Source: Blepharisma stoltei (taxonomy: Eukaryota; Ciliophora; Heterotrichea; Heterotrichida; Blepharismidae). From it: 64,000 nt of DNA. The stretch covers positions 338,501-402,500 of the forward strand of contig CAJZBQ010000012.1 of assembly GCA_914767885.1 (NCBI GenBank), in the 5' to 3' direction. Both the position numbers and the translations under genes were made by a program. Positions 32,119 to 44,688 of the stretch are shown one piece after another (the first letter of the stretch is position 1; each line of letters opens with the position of its first letter). The notes under the pieces are model-generated. The model saw nothing but the letters and a program-made list of their open reading frames with translations, was not told the DNA's origin and made no database searches.

Positions 32119-35100
32119 TTATCTTAAATTATCTGGAGTCATTCTTGAAGACTCCGCTGGGCTTTGTCCAAACACGCTCCCTCGGCTTGGAGTTCCTTTT
32201 CTGACCTGCCTAGTGAGTTCTTGAGTTTCTCTGTCTAGTTCACGTGCTCTTTTAACTTGGTCCATAGATTCTGAATAGGATTTTGAGAGCATGTTCCTCA
32301 GTGACTCGATTTCTTTTTCTTTAATTGAGAGTTGGGTTTGGAAGTTTTTGCCTTGAAGCTCCATTTTGCTTTCTAGTTCTTGAAGCTTCGCTCGGATTTT
32401 TTCTTTTTCCTTCAAGTTTTCTTGTCGCTCTTCATCTCTTGCTTCTATTTCTTTAGCTGCTTCTCTAAGCTTTTGAGATAGCCTCTCCACGTCAGAGGCT
32501 TTTTGAATAGTGGAGCTTGCTGTTTTGTCTAATTCAGACTTCATTTGTCGCTCAAGCTGAGTGAGCTTAAGTTCAAACTCCTGTATGGAGTTCAAATGCT
32601 CTTTTTCTAAATAATGGGTTTCATCTTCGACTTGTCTGAACTTCTGTTTAAGTTTTAAATTCTGGTCTCTCTCGGTTTCTAAGTCAGAATAAGCCTGATC
32701 CAGTAAGTCTTGGTATCTTTTTTTAAGCTGAGTCAGTTCAGTCTCTCTAAGATTTTCAATAGTTTTTATTTGTTCTTCGAATTTTCGTTCTGTTTCATTT
32801 TTATCTTTCTTTGCTTCTTCAAGACTCTTAAGTGCTTGCTTTAATTCACTTTCATGCTTGGTTAATAGATCCCGCTTAGTTTTATCGAGTGCGATATCTC
32901 CAGCTTGCTTAAGCTTGCTGGTTTCTTGTTTTACTTCAACTTGCAGTTTATCAAATGCTTCTGAGTTCTTTTTAAGCAAAGAATCTAGCTGACTGTTATC
33001 TCTTTCTAGCTTATTGACATTCTCTTGCAGTTCGAAATTTCTTTTTCTCATTCTTTCAAGCTCATCAATCATATTTTTTTGGTCCTTTTTTAATAGCTGA
33101 GCAGCGTTTCTCACTGCTTCTAGCTGCTTTTCTTGGATTGCGCATTTTTCTTGGTACTGCTGGATATAGAAATTTCCCATAGATGGCGCAGTTTGCCCTT
33201 GATTTGCCCATGAGGAAAATTTTTTGGTTTGACCAAACCATATGGTGCTGGTCGAACCAAATCTTTCCCCAGTGGGCAAATCAAGGGCAAACTGCGCCAT
33301 CTATGGGAAATTTCTATAGACATTGTTGACTGTTTTGATATGGAGTCTTCCATTTCTTGCATTTTCTGTGACCACTGTCTGTTGATTTCTTCACTGACTT
33401 CTTGGACTTTTGTATCCATTTTTTTCCTCATAAAATTCGTGGCTTCCATAAACCTGAACAATAGGTCTTGGATTGATGAATTGATGTCCTTTCTCAGCAT
33501 TTGAGCTTCATTGTTGTGGAAGTTTTTTAATGCTTTGAGATCTGACCTTAAAACCTTGAGTTTTCCTTTCAACAAGTTTTTGCATCTTTCTTTAAGCTCT
33601 GCACTTTCTGCTTCAGCTAGTCCAAGCTGTTTCTGTATTAATCGCTTTTCATTGTCAGTGCAGGAAAGCTCATTGTCGTACTCATAAAGCTTATTTTTCA
33701 GCTTCATCATTTCTGTTTCATTTGAGCGCAGCGCTTCTTTAAGGTCGCTCACTTTCTTTTCATAGCCTTCTAATTCTGAGCACAAATGCTTGTTTCTGCC
33801 TTCAGACTGCAATAGTTTGCTTCTGGTTTCCATATGCCTTGCAGATTCTTCTTCAAATTTGCTGGACTCCTCAAATCTGTTCCTTTTGGATTCGTCTAAT
33901 TGGAATTTTATCGTTGTAAAGTTTTGTTGGACTTCAGCTTTTTCTTGCTGAATATATTCAAGGTCATCTTTCAACGTTTGCAGTTCTCTTGAGAGCGTTT
34001 TTGCTTTGCTTCTTTCTTTTTCAAGCTCATCTTCTAATGATTCAGTGTTTTGCTTAATTCTGTTTTCATATCTTTGTTGAGCAGTGGAGAGCTGCTCTTC
34101 TTGCTCTTGCAGCCTTTGCTTATAGTCCTCTACGATCCTTTTCATAGCTTCTTCTTCGCTTTCTATTTGCACTCTTTTCCTTTTTTCTTCCTCACACATT
34201 CCTTCTAGCTTCCCAATCTTTTCAAAAGCTGCATCCAGTTTCTGCAGGACTCCCTTTTTGCTTCTTTCTTCGTCTTCATAGTATTCTTTTATTTTCTGGA
34301 TTTCCATTATCAGCTCTTCTTTGGTTTCTTTTTCTGTGTCCAATTGCTCTTCTAAAATTTGTTTAATCTTATAGAGTTTTTCGAGCTCTGCCTGGTTTTC
34401 TTGGAGTCTGTTTTGGGACTCTTCTTTATAGGCGTTGATGGTTGTTTCGAGCTGTTTGAGTTGTTGCAGCTCTTTAATCATTTTTTCTTTTTCTTTTAAG
34501 ACTTCTTCGAACTTCTTTTTAGGGACGTATTCTGCTTCAAGCTCAGCTATTTTGGCCTCAATTAGGATTCTTGCATCATTTTCGATACTTTTAGCCCTGT
34601 TTGTCTGTATATCTTGCTGAAGCTCAGTTATTCTCTGCTCCATGGCCTGCTGCCATTGGCTTTGAATAGAGCTTAGCTGCATTTGATGCCGATTTTGCAG
34701 TTCAGCTTCTTTTCTTTGGCTTTCTAATAAGATTTCGTGGCATCTTTTTTCCCACTCTTCCTTAACCTTTTTGAGATCATCTTTTACTTCGCCTCTCTTT
34801 TTTTCCAGATCTTTTCTTTGCTCTTCAGAAACCTTTTTATAGCTTGCGAGCTGCTGCTCTAAGTTTTCTATAGTGTTTTTTTGTTCAATTATTTTTTTCT
34901 TGAAATGCTTTGCTCTTGTTTTATATTTCTTTTGAAGCTGGTCAAGGACTTCATGACTGGCTTTCTGTTCAGCTTGGATTATCAGCTCCATTTTTCCTCT
35001 GTCACTGAGTATTTGGTCTCTTTCTGCTTCTAACTGCTGGCAATAATTCCTAATCCTCTCATATTCCTCGCTGATTTTTTGTACTTGCCTATTACTTTCT

Positions 35101-35837
35101 CCCTGATCCCATCGATTCCTTGAAAATGCCTGCTCTCTAAGCTCAAAAATTTCTTTTTTTAAGCTTCCATTTTCGTTTTCCAGCAGCTGTGTCTTATTTT
35201 TTTCTTTTTCATAATATGAATTCAGCTCTTCTAAATTTAAAGTCAGACGATGAATTCTTGCTTCACTTTCAAACAGCTGATCTTCCACTTTTTTCGACAA
35301 AATTCGTGAGTTATTGACGTCTTCTGATTTCTGCTGCCACTCTTTGTCTTTCCTTTTTACAGCTTCTTCAAATTCAATTCTCATGGCAGCCATTTTGCTT
35401 CTAGCTTCGTTCATTTCTCGTTCCAACTGTTTAGCTTTGATTTCTTCTGATTTTAGCCTTTGCTTTTCTTGCTCTGAAGCTGTAATTTGGGCTTTTAATT
35501 CTAAGAGCTCTTTGTGGAGATTTTCAATTGTTTGGTCGCGCTCTTTAAGCATAGTTTCTTCATATAGCTCCCTCATGCGCTGATTAACGAACTGGTCGCT
35601 AATTTCGCTTTCTTTCATAACGTGTAACACTTCGTCCGTTTGAGAAGATTCGTAGAACTGGCGGGAATATGAAGTAATGGATTCAATCCTATCTTCATAA
35701 AGTTTTTTTGCGTACTCAAGCTGGCTATCAAAATCTTTTTGCAATGATTGCTTTAACACTTCAATCGAGTTTTGGTTGCTTGGGTTCCAGTCACTGCCTG
35801 ACTGTCTTGGTTTTCTTGGAAAGTTTTCAGCTTCCAT
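32119..35837 (-). CDS. Long coiled-coil protein, 1188 aa, with a palindromic IES
   Basis: ATG at 35837, TAA at 32119. Removing 33167-33318 leaves 3567 nt, exactly 1189 codons. Almost the whole chain is heptad-rich Glu/Lys/Gln helix. A short non-helical start (R-K-P-R-Q-S-G-S-D-W-N-P) and end (T-P-S-R-G-S-V-F-G-Q-S-P) carry likely phosphorylation sites. The architecture resembles centrosome/basal-body or cytoskeletal scaffold proteins, but no family signature is recognised, so no symbol is given. The IES falls in the coiled coil (S-T-M-S to I-Q-Q-Y-Q-E). Codon use and density match its neighbours. Confidence 0.75.
33167..33318. mobile_element. Palindromic IES, 152 bp (TATAGAA family)
   Basis: Arms TATAGAAATTTCCCATAG / CTATGGGAAATTTCTATA with paired GATGGCGCAGTTTGCCCTTG words and a centre holding TTGGTTTGACCAAACC. 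It is TA-bounded. Excision gives M-S-I-Q-Q-Y-Q-E-K-C. Confidence 0.82.
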
Positions 35838-35867
35838 TTAAATTTGTAAATAGAAATTACCTATTAA

Positions 35868-37965
35868 TTATGGATTCATCCTATTGATGACTTGGATTGA
35901 GTAAATCAGCACTGCCAAAGGCTGCCCAATGATGCAGAAGCTCACCCAAAACACCACGTTGCCTATCTGAGTTTTTAATAAAAATGACTTAAAGATGTCC
36001 ATCACAATGATAAGCGGGATCTGCATCATCATCGCCAAGAAAGCCCAGTACGACACAATCCTGCAAGCTCCGCTGATCAAATACTCATGGCCTACTGCAG
36101 ATATAAAAAATGTTACAAACATAGCGAAATTTTTGTGGCAACCCATATTAATCAGAGGGAAATGCACATGGCGAAGCAGCCAAGAGTGGACTGGGATGTT
36201 CCACAACTTCCAGTACTCGCCTAGATATACATTAAAATGGTGACACGTGTCAACCTGCCCTCTTGGCACAGCAGTCCAGACCTTATTGCTACGGCGAACT
36301 GGGATGGACTCCGAGCTGAGAATCAACTGCAGGCTCCAGAGGTGTGTATCCGGGTAGGTATTGGCTGCTTTCCTGTGGTTGGAAATGGAGGTGCTCAGCA
36401 ACGTCCTTTGGATCCGAAGACCCATTGGGCATTCCTCTATCGAGAAACTGGGGGTTTCGGCCCAGGCCACAGGGGAACAGTCTTTTTCCTGTAGCCAAGA
36501 AGGAAGGCACTTCGAAACCCGATAGACTCCAAGTATCCTTGAAATCAAGCTACTCCAATCGCCCGTAGCAGGGCCGTAGAAATCCATAAGCCGCCCACTC
36601 AAGACTTAAGCCACAATGCAAGGAGGAGACGGAAGGTATCAGAAGGGCACTCGCAAGATAGCTAGACCATCTGGGCTGGAGTCGAAAAGCGGATGAACAC
36701 CGTACGGGAGGTGTTTGGTGACTGCGCCACCAATATGGCTAGCGCCTGACTTTAATTCTTAATTCCAGTACTCACCTAAAGTCCTAGAATTCCACCATTC
36801 TTTATAGAAAGTCCTGTCTCCAAATCGTGTCAGTTCTGCAACAATATTGGTGAAGCATTGGAATGCTGAGAAAAACATGATCAGCCAGAAGTAAAGGTTC
36901 GGTAGTGATAATTTAAGGTGCCTTTCTAGTAGAGCAGTATAATTTATAGGCTCTTTATTAATGATAGGCAATGTATTCTGAATTAAAGGCATCATATATT
37001 GTTGAATTAAGATAACCATAAAGGATAATGCAAGAATTCATTCAGCGATTCTTTTAAAAAGTCACGCTTTTCTAATACATGGAGATCTAGGGTAAGTGAA
37101 TTGGAAGCATAGAGTTGGTGCTGTAATAAAGTAAGCAAAATGCCTTATACTGCAAATATTCGGGTATTTAATCCTCCTTTTAAATTAGAACCAAGAAATT
37201 ATCGATTTAGAATGCTAACTTGTTTAAATATCATTTTGCTTGAACTCACCTATTTAAAATATAGCGAGCTTAATGCAAATTTTTAATTTCGGCAGCATTA
37301 AATTGAGCAAAAAAGCTAGTGCAACAAATTATAATTTTTTACAAAAAAAATTACAATTTTATTAGGCTTAAATTTTTAAATTAAAATTAGTCTTATTTTG
37401 TTTTAATTTAAAAGGGAGAATTAGCTACTACTTCTTTTATGTCACTAGGGAATTTTTCATATTCTTTATTTTTATAACATATCCTCACTTCTGACATGAC
37501 GTCAGAAAAGCTATAAAGCTTCATTGCACATATCAAAGAGATCGACAATAAAGCAGAGGCAGGCAGAGGATAAGCTTCTGTTAGAGAGACCATATAGGGT
37601 GGGACTATTAGAGTTGCACAAATATTGAGGATCATCAAAAGCTTGACCATTCCTGATGAAAGTTTCTGTGCGAGCTTTGTCTCAGTATAATATGAGATGG
37701 CTAAAGGAATAATCAAGAGAATTGCGGTGCTTAAGCAAGGCCATCCTGAGTAGTGGTTGTAAAATTCAAAGGGAGATGGCAGCTTTAACAGAAAGCCGTA
37801 CTTTAATATGTTTTCAATGATCAATCTAAAATTAGCGACAATAATTATGATTCCTCCTAGGTTCAAAAATCCTCTGTAGTTTGGAGATTCAGCCTCGCTG
37901 CTCATTAGAGATATACTCTCTTTTACATGAGGGCTATAAAGCATCACTCTGGTTGGAGCTGCCAT
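35868..37965 (-). CDS. DGAT1-like: MBOAT acyltransferase of the DGAT1/ACAT type, 436 aa
   Basis: ATG at 37965. Removing IESs 37171-37423 and 36228-36761 leaves 1311 nt. It has multiple membrane segments and the DGAT1/ACAT signatures F-A-Y-F-I-T-A-P-T-L-C-F-Q, R-F-G-D-R-T-F-Y-K-E-W-W-N-S, E-Y-W followed by W-N-I-P-V-H, and the catalytic His in G-H-E-Y-L-I. The family acylates diacylglycerol or sterol with acyl-CoA in the ER membrane, making storage lipid. The F-Y-K-E-W-W-N form favours DGAT1 over ACAT, but the substrate is not proven. It is slightly shorter than animal DGAT1. A SINE-like IES sits inside the W-N..E-Y-W signature, and its predicted scar adds seven residues there. Confidence 0.83.
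36228..36761 (+). mobile_element. SINE-like retroposon acting as an IES, 534 bp
   Basis: Head TACATTAAAATGGTGACACG, tail CTTTAATTCTTAA, GC-rich body. It is flanked by an 18-bp duplication with two mismatches (TTCCAGTACTCRCCTARA). TA-to-TA removal leaves TTA plus one copy, 21 nt in frame (N-Y-L-G-E-Y-W). It is antisense to the host gene. Confidence 0.68.
37171..37423. mobile_element. B-type MITE/IES, 253 bp
   Basis: Ends ATCCTCCTTTTAAATTAG and TTTAATTTAAAAGGGAGAAT with TA at 37169-37170 and 37422-37423. Excision joins E-V-V-A to K-Y-P-N-I-C in frame. Confidence 0.78.
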
Positions 37966-38045
37966 TTATTAATTACAACCTCCTTAATATGATATTAATT
38001 TGATATTTGCATAGACGCAATAGATAATTTACTTACTTGAAAATA

Positions 38046-40601
38046 ATGGCAGAGAACATCAGCAGGAGGCCAATTACAACTGGGCTGGATTTAGTGATCA
38101 TCAAGCAGCTCTCACAACTCTTTATAGAGTTTCATGTAGAGAACCATACTAGCTCAGTGTTCTTTCTGAAATTTGCATTCAAAGATTTACAAAATGTAAT
38201 CCCTGAAAATAATCAACCAATCCTCAAAGTGAGAGTCCTGCCGAATTCTGTCATGAAACTGAGCCAGCTCAACATTAAAGGCTCTTTCTCATACAAATAC
38301 CAGTTCGCTTACCAGAAGCTCAATGAAAATCCAGAAATCAAAGAAATTGAAATTGATGCAGGCTTGGTTTTGCGAACAATTCAAGTCGACACAGAGCAGA
38401 AGGTCACTTTTTACCTCATCAGCCAGAGGTTTGAGCAGACTAATTTTGAGTTGACTTTTACTGAACTTGAAGGAATAACAGTTAACGAAAATTCGGTTAC
38501 ATACAAAATCGAGTTAGCCCCAAAATCGACAGGAAAAGTATGTGCTTTGATATTCAATGGAGAATGGTCATATAAATACTCTTACAAGTATTGGTATACA
38601 GCAGCACCTGTTGATCTCGGACCAATAAGACAAAGGCAAGGGCAGGAAACTTTGGAATTCAAGTCGAGGCTATATAACGTGGATGCAGATTTATTATCTA
38701 TTCAAGAAGTTGAAAAAGAAATCAACACGAGGTTTACTGATCCTTATTTCCCTCCAAGTGACTATTCAATCTATGGGACTTCACAGGTGCAAGCCAAACA
38801 AGATATCCAATGGGCAAGGCCTGAAGAGTTTATGTATGGGACAATTTCGCTTTATCAAAATAGTATCAATATGAGCGACATAATTCAAGGAGAACTTGGG
38901 GACTGCTGGCTGATGTGCGCTTTATGTGCATTATCTGGAGAAGAAGACCGAATAAAAGATATTATTGTAAATAAAGAAACAAGTCCTAAAAGTGTATACC
39001 AAATTTCTCTGCATAAGAATGGGGAGCCTGTGACTGTGACAATCGATGATTATTTCCCTTGCAAGCCTGGAGCTCAGCCGATTTTTAGTAGAAACCACGG
39101 GTCAGAGCTGTGGGTGCTACTACTAGAAAAAGCATATGCAAAGCTTCATGGATCTTATTATGCACTAAAGGCAGGATTTGCGAGTGAAGCTGTAATTGAC
39201 TTGACAGGGTGTGCAGCTGGAACTTATAGGCTGAGTACTATAGAAAATTTGTGGGAAAAATTGCTAAAATGGAGCCAAGGCGGCTATAAATTAGTTGCAG
39301 GGTCTGGCAAGGCCACTACAAGAAAAGATATTGTTTCAAACCACTACTATTCAATTACAAGGGTTGAAGATATTGAAACTGCAAAAATCATACAGCTAAG
39401 GAACCCATGGGGAGACTATGAATGACTTGGGGATTGAAGCGACACTTCTGAGTTGTGGACCCCTGAGCTAAAAGAAAGGCTTAACGCCAAGTTTGACTTG
39501 CATGACGGTTCTTTTTGGATGAATCTTGACGACTTCTCGTCAATCTTCAGTCAGTTGATGGTCACAAACCTAAAAAATGAAATAGACTATCGATTCAAAA
39601 CGATCATTGAGAGGAGGTACGGAGCAGCCAAATGTAAAAGTTACTGGGAAATCACAGTTAATCACCAAGGAACTATAATCATTGGAGTCCACCAGGAAGA
39701 TGAAAGATGCGAAGGGACAAAAGAGTATAGAAGGTACATTGATATTGGGCTATGCGTTTTAAAGAGAAATGGAAATCGCTTGGAGTTTATTGGATCCACA
39801 CAAGGAAACCAATCTCATCGTGATATCTTTTGGGAAGGGAATTTGGATGAAGGAAATTATATTGTAATTTTATTAAGCACAGGGCTAAGTCTGCGAAGGC
39901 CACATGACGCGAAAAAGAGAATGTTCCCGCTAGCAATCAGCAGCACTGACCTGCACCCAATCGTTCGATCAACGCTAAAAGACATTTTCAGGAAATTTTC
40001 GCTAAATATACAAAATTCCTATAAGCCAAGTGACATTGAAGAAATTTTCAATAAACCAGAGTTCCTTCCTCTATGGCGGCACATGAGCAACTCTGAGTCA
40101 ATTTCATCTAAATTTTTCTGCAATTCATTTCTTTCTCTTATTGACGAAGCTGGCGACAAAGTTGGTGAAGGTATAATTCAAAACTGAGGGTATGATGAAG
40201 ACTTCTATAGTGTTTTTTCTAAGCCTGTTGTTGTTTCAATACAATCAGAAACTCAATACGAAGTTGTAATGCAAGAATTAGACACAAAAATGCAAGATGA
40301 AGCATGACAGAGTTACATGCACTATGTAGGAGTGATCAAGACTGATGAAGACAATCTTCAAATAAGAACTTTGCCACACTCTGATGGATGCTCACTTATG
40401 GCAATCAATTTGAACTCAATCCCTATCAAAGTTTCAATAGATATGAAAAAAGCAACAAATATTGACTGCACAGGCGGACTGGAAATGGAGTTTACGTTGG
40501 ACCCATTTCAATGTAATGTGTTTCAACATATTCAGTGCCAAAGAAATAAGGACTGGTTCACTTATCCATTCACTTATACAATTGCTTATGTTGGAGACTA
40601 A
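38046..40601 (+). CDS. Calpain-family cysteine protease, 851 aa
   Basis: ATG at 38046, stop TAA at 40601; uninterrupted with TGA as Trp (W-L-G-D-W-S after N-P-W-G-D-Y-E, and N-W-G-Y-D). The N-terminal about 240 residues hold two related beta-rich domains. The protease core follows, with the full triad: Cys287 in G-D-C-W-L, His433 in N-H-Y-Y-S-I and Asn453 in L-R-N-P-W-G. C-terminal calpain C2-like beta-sandwiches come next (Y-W-E-I-T-V; W-F-T-Y-P-F). There are no EF hands, so this is a non-classical calpain. The family makes limited Ca2+-dependent cuts in cytosolic or membrane-linked substrates. The gene has no IES. Confidence 0.88.
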
Positions 40602-40657
40602 TAATAAAGTTATTTAAAAAGATTAAACAAATAAGCATATTTTAATAATAATTGAAA

Positions 40658-42484
40658 TTATTGAGATATAGTTTTTACAGTATGAAAAATATTTGGAGCT
40701 GTTGGAAGCTTTTGTAAGGATCTGAGGCTATCTCCTTTTGATTTATCGAATTTATAATCTTGGGCAACTCTGTTCTGGCTCATGAATTCTAGTCTCTTTT
40801 TAAGCAGCCTATGTTTTTTGCCTAGTAGATTCCCATCATTCATTGTTCTTTCTTCTGTATTTTTCATGAGTTTTTTAACTTCTTCAATCTCTGTATCTTT
40901 TTGTCTAATTTCTTCTTTTAAATAATCTTATTTTTGATAAATAAACAAAATATATTCATATTGCTGCAAAATAAGCATCTATTTTAAAAATAATTTTAAT
41001 TTTTCAGAATAGATATAGCAAAAAATCAATCTGCAAGTATATAAAGTATCTCATCCTTAAAATCCCTGATAATTCTTTCCAAATTAAATAATGTTTCTGA
41101 ATCCTCAAGACTCAAAATTTCTTTTGCATTTAAAAGCTGCTTTTCATATTCCTCCTTAGATAGCCTGATAACTCCATACAATTTCCTTTTTTCATTATAA
41201 GGGTCATTTAGCTCTTTTATTGCCCTCATTCCAAGCTTCAAATAATGTGCAGACTTTTCAGTGCTTCGAAATTTTGCATCAATGGCATCATCTTTTTCAG
41301 TAATTTTATTCCAATAATCAAAAACTGCCTCCATAGTACTCATATAGCATCTATGTATCTCAAATAAAATTTTGACCTTGTCTGTGAGTTCAGAGCCAAG
41401 TGCTTCTTCGAGTTCTCCGATTGCATGAGAAAGCAAATCCAACCTTGGCTTGATCATATCTTTTACAATATCAGCAATATTTCTTTCTAGTCTATCGATT
41501 AGAGATTCTTGCTGAAAATTATAAAATTTTTCTGATTTTTGATCTATGTCTTTTATGAGAGATTTTATTCGTCCAAATATTTGGTTTTTTGACTCTTCTG
41601 CCTGAAATTGTGATTTTTCCAACTCCATTTCTGAGCTTACTCTTCGATGCGCTCTACCAGCACTCTTTGGGTTTGGGATTGGTGTATTTGCACTTGATAA
41701 GATGCGGCTATTTTTTTCTGTTTGAATTGGCTCTTTTGATGGTGATCTTGAAGGAGCTCTCTCAGTTAAAGAACCGCTAAACCTTCTTATATGCTTGATA
41801 TTATTGCGGCTCAAATTTATGCTTTCAATTGAGCCATGACTTGAAAAACATAGCAAATTGTCCGCTTTTGCTGATCTAGAATTCAAATCTGGCTGGTGGA
41901 ATTTATTTCAGTCTTCATTGAACTGCTGCAAAATTTCTTGATTATAATATCAATTAGGCACGATATCTTTCAATTTATCTAAAAATCTTTTCATTGCGTG
42001 ACTTTTGCTAATCCCTTCAAGCTTTTGCCATTGACTTTTCATCTTTTCCTTTCTACCTTTAGCAAAATTTTCTAACTCCACCTTAAAAATTCTCATTTTT
42101 GGACTTCAGTGAGCAAAAAAAAAAAGGACAAAAAATTATTTATATATATAATTAAATTATATATGATTAATATTATTATATTAAAATCTCTAGCTTAGCT
42201 AAAATTTTAAACAACTTGCAAAATAAAATTAAATTATCTTGCAATTTGTAAATTTTTTGAAAAAGAAAAATATTGATTCACTTATAGGGGAGCAAGGCTT
42301 TTTCTTTGTTTGGTACTCATTCTCCATATGCAATTTTCAAGTTTAATGAATTAAGCTCATCATAGTCAGAATCCGCTAACCACGTAGGCCTTTGATTTTT
42401 CAAATAGTATTGGGCTGCAGCGAATTGTTTCGACAGTGATCATGTCTCAAAGCCAAAAGGTTTTGTTGACGTAAGATAAAACAT
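40658..42484 (-). CDS. Acyl-CoA-binding-domain protein, 521 aa, with two IESs
   Basis: ATG at 42484. Removing 42108-42294 and 40925-40998 leaves 1566 nt. The first about 120 residues match an ACBP fold: F-E-T-W, A-A-A-Q-Y-Y-L, L-N-L-K-I-A-Y-G, then K-E-K-M-K-S-Q-W-Q-K-L-E-G-I-S-K-S-H-A-M-K-R-F and V-P-N-W. The domain is only whole after excision of the first IES, which supports the join. A Ser/Arg-rich linker and a helical region (possible BAR-like or coiled coil) follow, ending in a basic tail. ACBP proteins bind long-chain acyl-CoA in the cytosol or at membranes. The start is 33 bp from the divergent gene at 42518. Confidence 0.65.
40925..40998. mobile_element. Short unique IES, 74 bp
   Basis: TA at 40923-40924 and 40997-40998. 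AT-rich with stops. Excision joins I-L-K-N to Y-L-K-E-E-I-R-Q. Confidence 0.6.
42108..42294. mobile_element. Diverged A-type MITE/IES, 187 bp, non-TA junction
   Basis: Ends GCTCACTGAAG side and GATTCACTTATAGGGGAGC; it retains the A-type landmark AAATCTCTAGCT. The frame and the ACBP domain are restored with a CT (or T) junction, not TA (K-A-W-S-P-K-M). Confidence 0.58.
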
Positions 42485-42517
42485 TTAATTCGATTTAATA
42501 TTTTTAAGATACAAGAA

Positions 42518-42793
42518 ATGAATACCAAGCTGTTGGAGTATTTTGCTAAAAATAACGTGAAAAATCTTTATGTGCTACATAAAGCTAATCAAAAAAAGAA
42601 AGGGATCTATTCATTAACAAAGCCTTTCATTGAGCCAGAGGAAATGGTCACATCATTCTTTACTAAACCTAAAATCCAAAAGACTGAAGAAGAAGAGTTC
42701 GTTGAAGAGTTCATCAAAGTGAACGATGATATAAGCAAGAATACAGTCAATCATAATAAGGACTCGTTTGACTCAAGTTTTGACATAAAATAA
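42518..42793 (+). CDS. Small protein of unknown function, 91 aa
   Basis: ATG at 42518, TAA at 42793. The N-terminus is basic (K-N-N-V-K-N-L-Y-V-L-H-K-A-N-Q-K-K-K-G) and the C-terminal half acidic (T-E-E-E-E-F-V-E-E-F). No membrane segment or known domain. It lies 33 bp from the divergent ACBP-domain gene and 58 bp from the convergent ATP synthase gene; the tight fit makes a real gene likely. Confidence 0.5.
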   Translation: MNTKLLEYFAKNNVKNLYVLHKANQKKKGIYSLTKPFIEPEEMVTSFFTKPKIQKTEEEEFVEEFIKVNDDISKNTVNHNKDSFDSSFDIK

Positions 42794-42851
42794 ATTAGCA
42801 ATTTGATTGCTCTGCTAATAAATATCCATAATCTTATTAAGAAGAAATTAT

Positions 42852-44688
42852 TTAGGACTTCATCTGTAGTCCTGCACTAGGCATGTATTCTGTCAAGACT
42901 GCTTTCAGCTTCTCGTCAGTTTCCTTTGACAAAACTCCTTCATTCCTAATCGCTGCCAAAATGTCTGGGTTTCGTGTTTTTAAAGTTTCTAAGAATCCTT
43001 TCTCAAACTTGGCAATTTCTGAGGTAAGTACGTTATCGAGGAATCCTCTGACACCAGCATAAACCACGCAAACTTGCTCTTCAGCAGCCATTGGGACGTA
43101 TTGTTTTTGCTTCAACAACTCAGTAAGTTGTGCTCCTCTGTTAAGTTGTCTTTGGGTAGCTGCATCCAAGTCAGACCCGAATTGGGCGAAGGCAGCGACT
43201 TCTCTATATTGGGCCAGTTCAAGCTTCAAGCTACCAGCGACCTGCTTCATAGCTTTGATTTGAGCTGCACTTCCGACTCTGCTGACAGAGAGACCGACGT
43301 TGATGGCTGGGCGGATACCTTTGTAGAAAAGCTCAGTTTCTAACTTGCCTCTTGACTTATGGGAAGTGTTTTTCTGCTTCTAATCAAGATAAAAAAAATC
43401 ATATTAAAAGATGCAATGTTTTAAAATTTATAAATTTGGCTAGAGATATTACTACATCTATTAATTATACATCGAACTATTAACTGTAAATTTTTTCTAT
43501 TCAAACGAATTTTTGGTCTCTAGCTAAGGGATTTTCCAATAATTTCGCTAACTAAGGGCGTAAGAAAATCTGACCGTCAGTAATAGAAATGACATTAGTT
43601 GGAATATAAGCTGAGACATCACCAGCTTGAGTTTCAATGACTGGCAAAGCTGTCAAAGATCCACCTCCGTATTTAGCGTGCATTTTAGCTGCTCTTTCTA
43701 GAAGTCTTGAGTGAAGATAGAAGACATCACCAGGGTAAGCTTCTCTTCCAGGAGGCCTTCTCAGCAATAGTGACATTTGACGATAAGCAACAGCTTGCTT
43801 ACTAAGATCATCATAAATAATAAGAGCGTGCTTCCCATTATCTCTGAAGTGCTCTCCAATAGCACATCCTGCGTAAGGTGCTAAGAACTGCAATGGTGCT
43901 GCTTCTGAAGCAGTTGAAGCCACAATGATTGTGTATTTCATAGCATCGTGTTGGGTGAGACTCCTGACAATGTTGGCTACAGTTGATCTTTTCTGTCCAA
44001 TAGCTACGTAAATGCAGTAAAGTCTGTTCTTTGCTTTGGTTTCATCTTCGAAGTTTCTCTTCTGGTTAATAATGGTGTCAATAGCAATAGCGGTTTTGCC
44101 AGTCTGTCTGTCTCCAATGATCAACTCTCTTTGACCTCTTCCAATTGGGACTAAAGAGTCGACTGCCTTGAGGCCAGTCTGCATTGGCTCGTGGACTGAT
44201 TTTCTTGGGATGATCCCAGGAGCTTTGAGTTCAATTCTTGCTCTTGCCTTGGTTTTGACTGGGCCTTTGCCGTCAATTGGGTTGCCAAGTGAATCAATGA
44301 CTCTTCCTAACAGTTCTTCTCCTACTGGGACGTCCACGATAGTTCCGGTCCTTTTTACGACGTCTCCTTCTTGGATTTCTCTATCATTTCCAAGAACGAC
44401 AACACCAACGTTGTCGCTTTCTAAGTTAAGGGCCATTCCTTTGACTCCAGTTCTGAATTCAACCATCTCTCCTGCTTTGACCTTCCCTAAACCATAGACT
44501 CTGGCAATACCGTCTCCAATTGAAATCACAGTTCCAAATTCATTCAAGTCGTTTGTTTGGGTGATTTTTGCCACTTTTTCTCTGAGAATTCCAGCAGCTT
44601 GGTTGATGTTGATCTTGCTGGAGAAGCGGGCAGCAGGCTGAGCTGACATGAGAACCTTGGTGCTGAGTGATGCTACTCTTCTTAGCAT
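42852..44688 (-). CDS. ATP5F1A: Mitochondrial ATP synthase F1 subunit alpha, 538 aa, with one IES
   Basis: ATG at 44688, TAG at 42852. Removing IES 43343-43562 leaves 1617 nt. It has an N-terminal mitochondrial presequence ([11 protein letters not shown]). The nucleotide-binding P-loop G-D-R-Q-T-G-K-T is at residues 192-199, with V-A-I-G-Q-K-R-S, the [15 protein letters not shown] block and the C-terminal helices. The IES lies in the highly conserved I-T-D-G-Q-I-F-L / [11 protein letters not shown] motif, giving near-certain boundaries. Alpha subunits alternate with beta in the F1 head of the inner-membrane ATP synthase. This single-copy-type housekeeping gene cannot tolerate retention of the insert. 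Confidence 0.96.
43343..43562. mobile_element. Diverged A-type IES in the ATP synthase alpha gene, 220 bp
   Basis: TA at 43341-43342 and 43561-43562. Inside, GGGATTTTCCAATAATTTCGC resembles the A-type subterminal block, but the ends (CGCCCTTAGTTAGCG) are altered. Removal regenerates the universally conserved [11 protein letters not shown] junction exactly. Confidence 0.92.

Noticed and set aside
36237-36568. ORFs within the GC-rich block at 36.2-36.7 kb
   Set aside because: Several overlapping frames on both strands without domains; the block is a SINE interrupting the acyltransferase gene.
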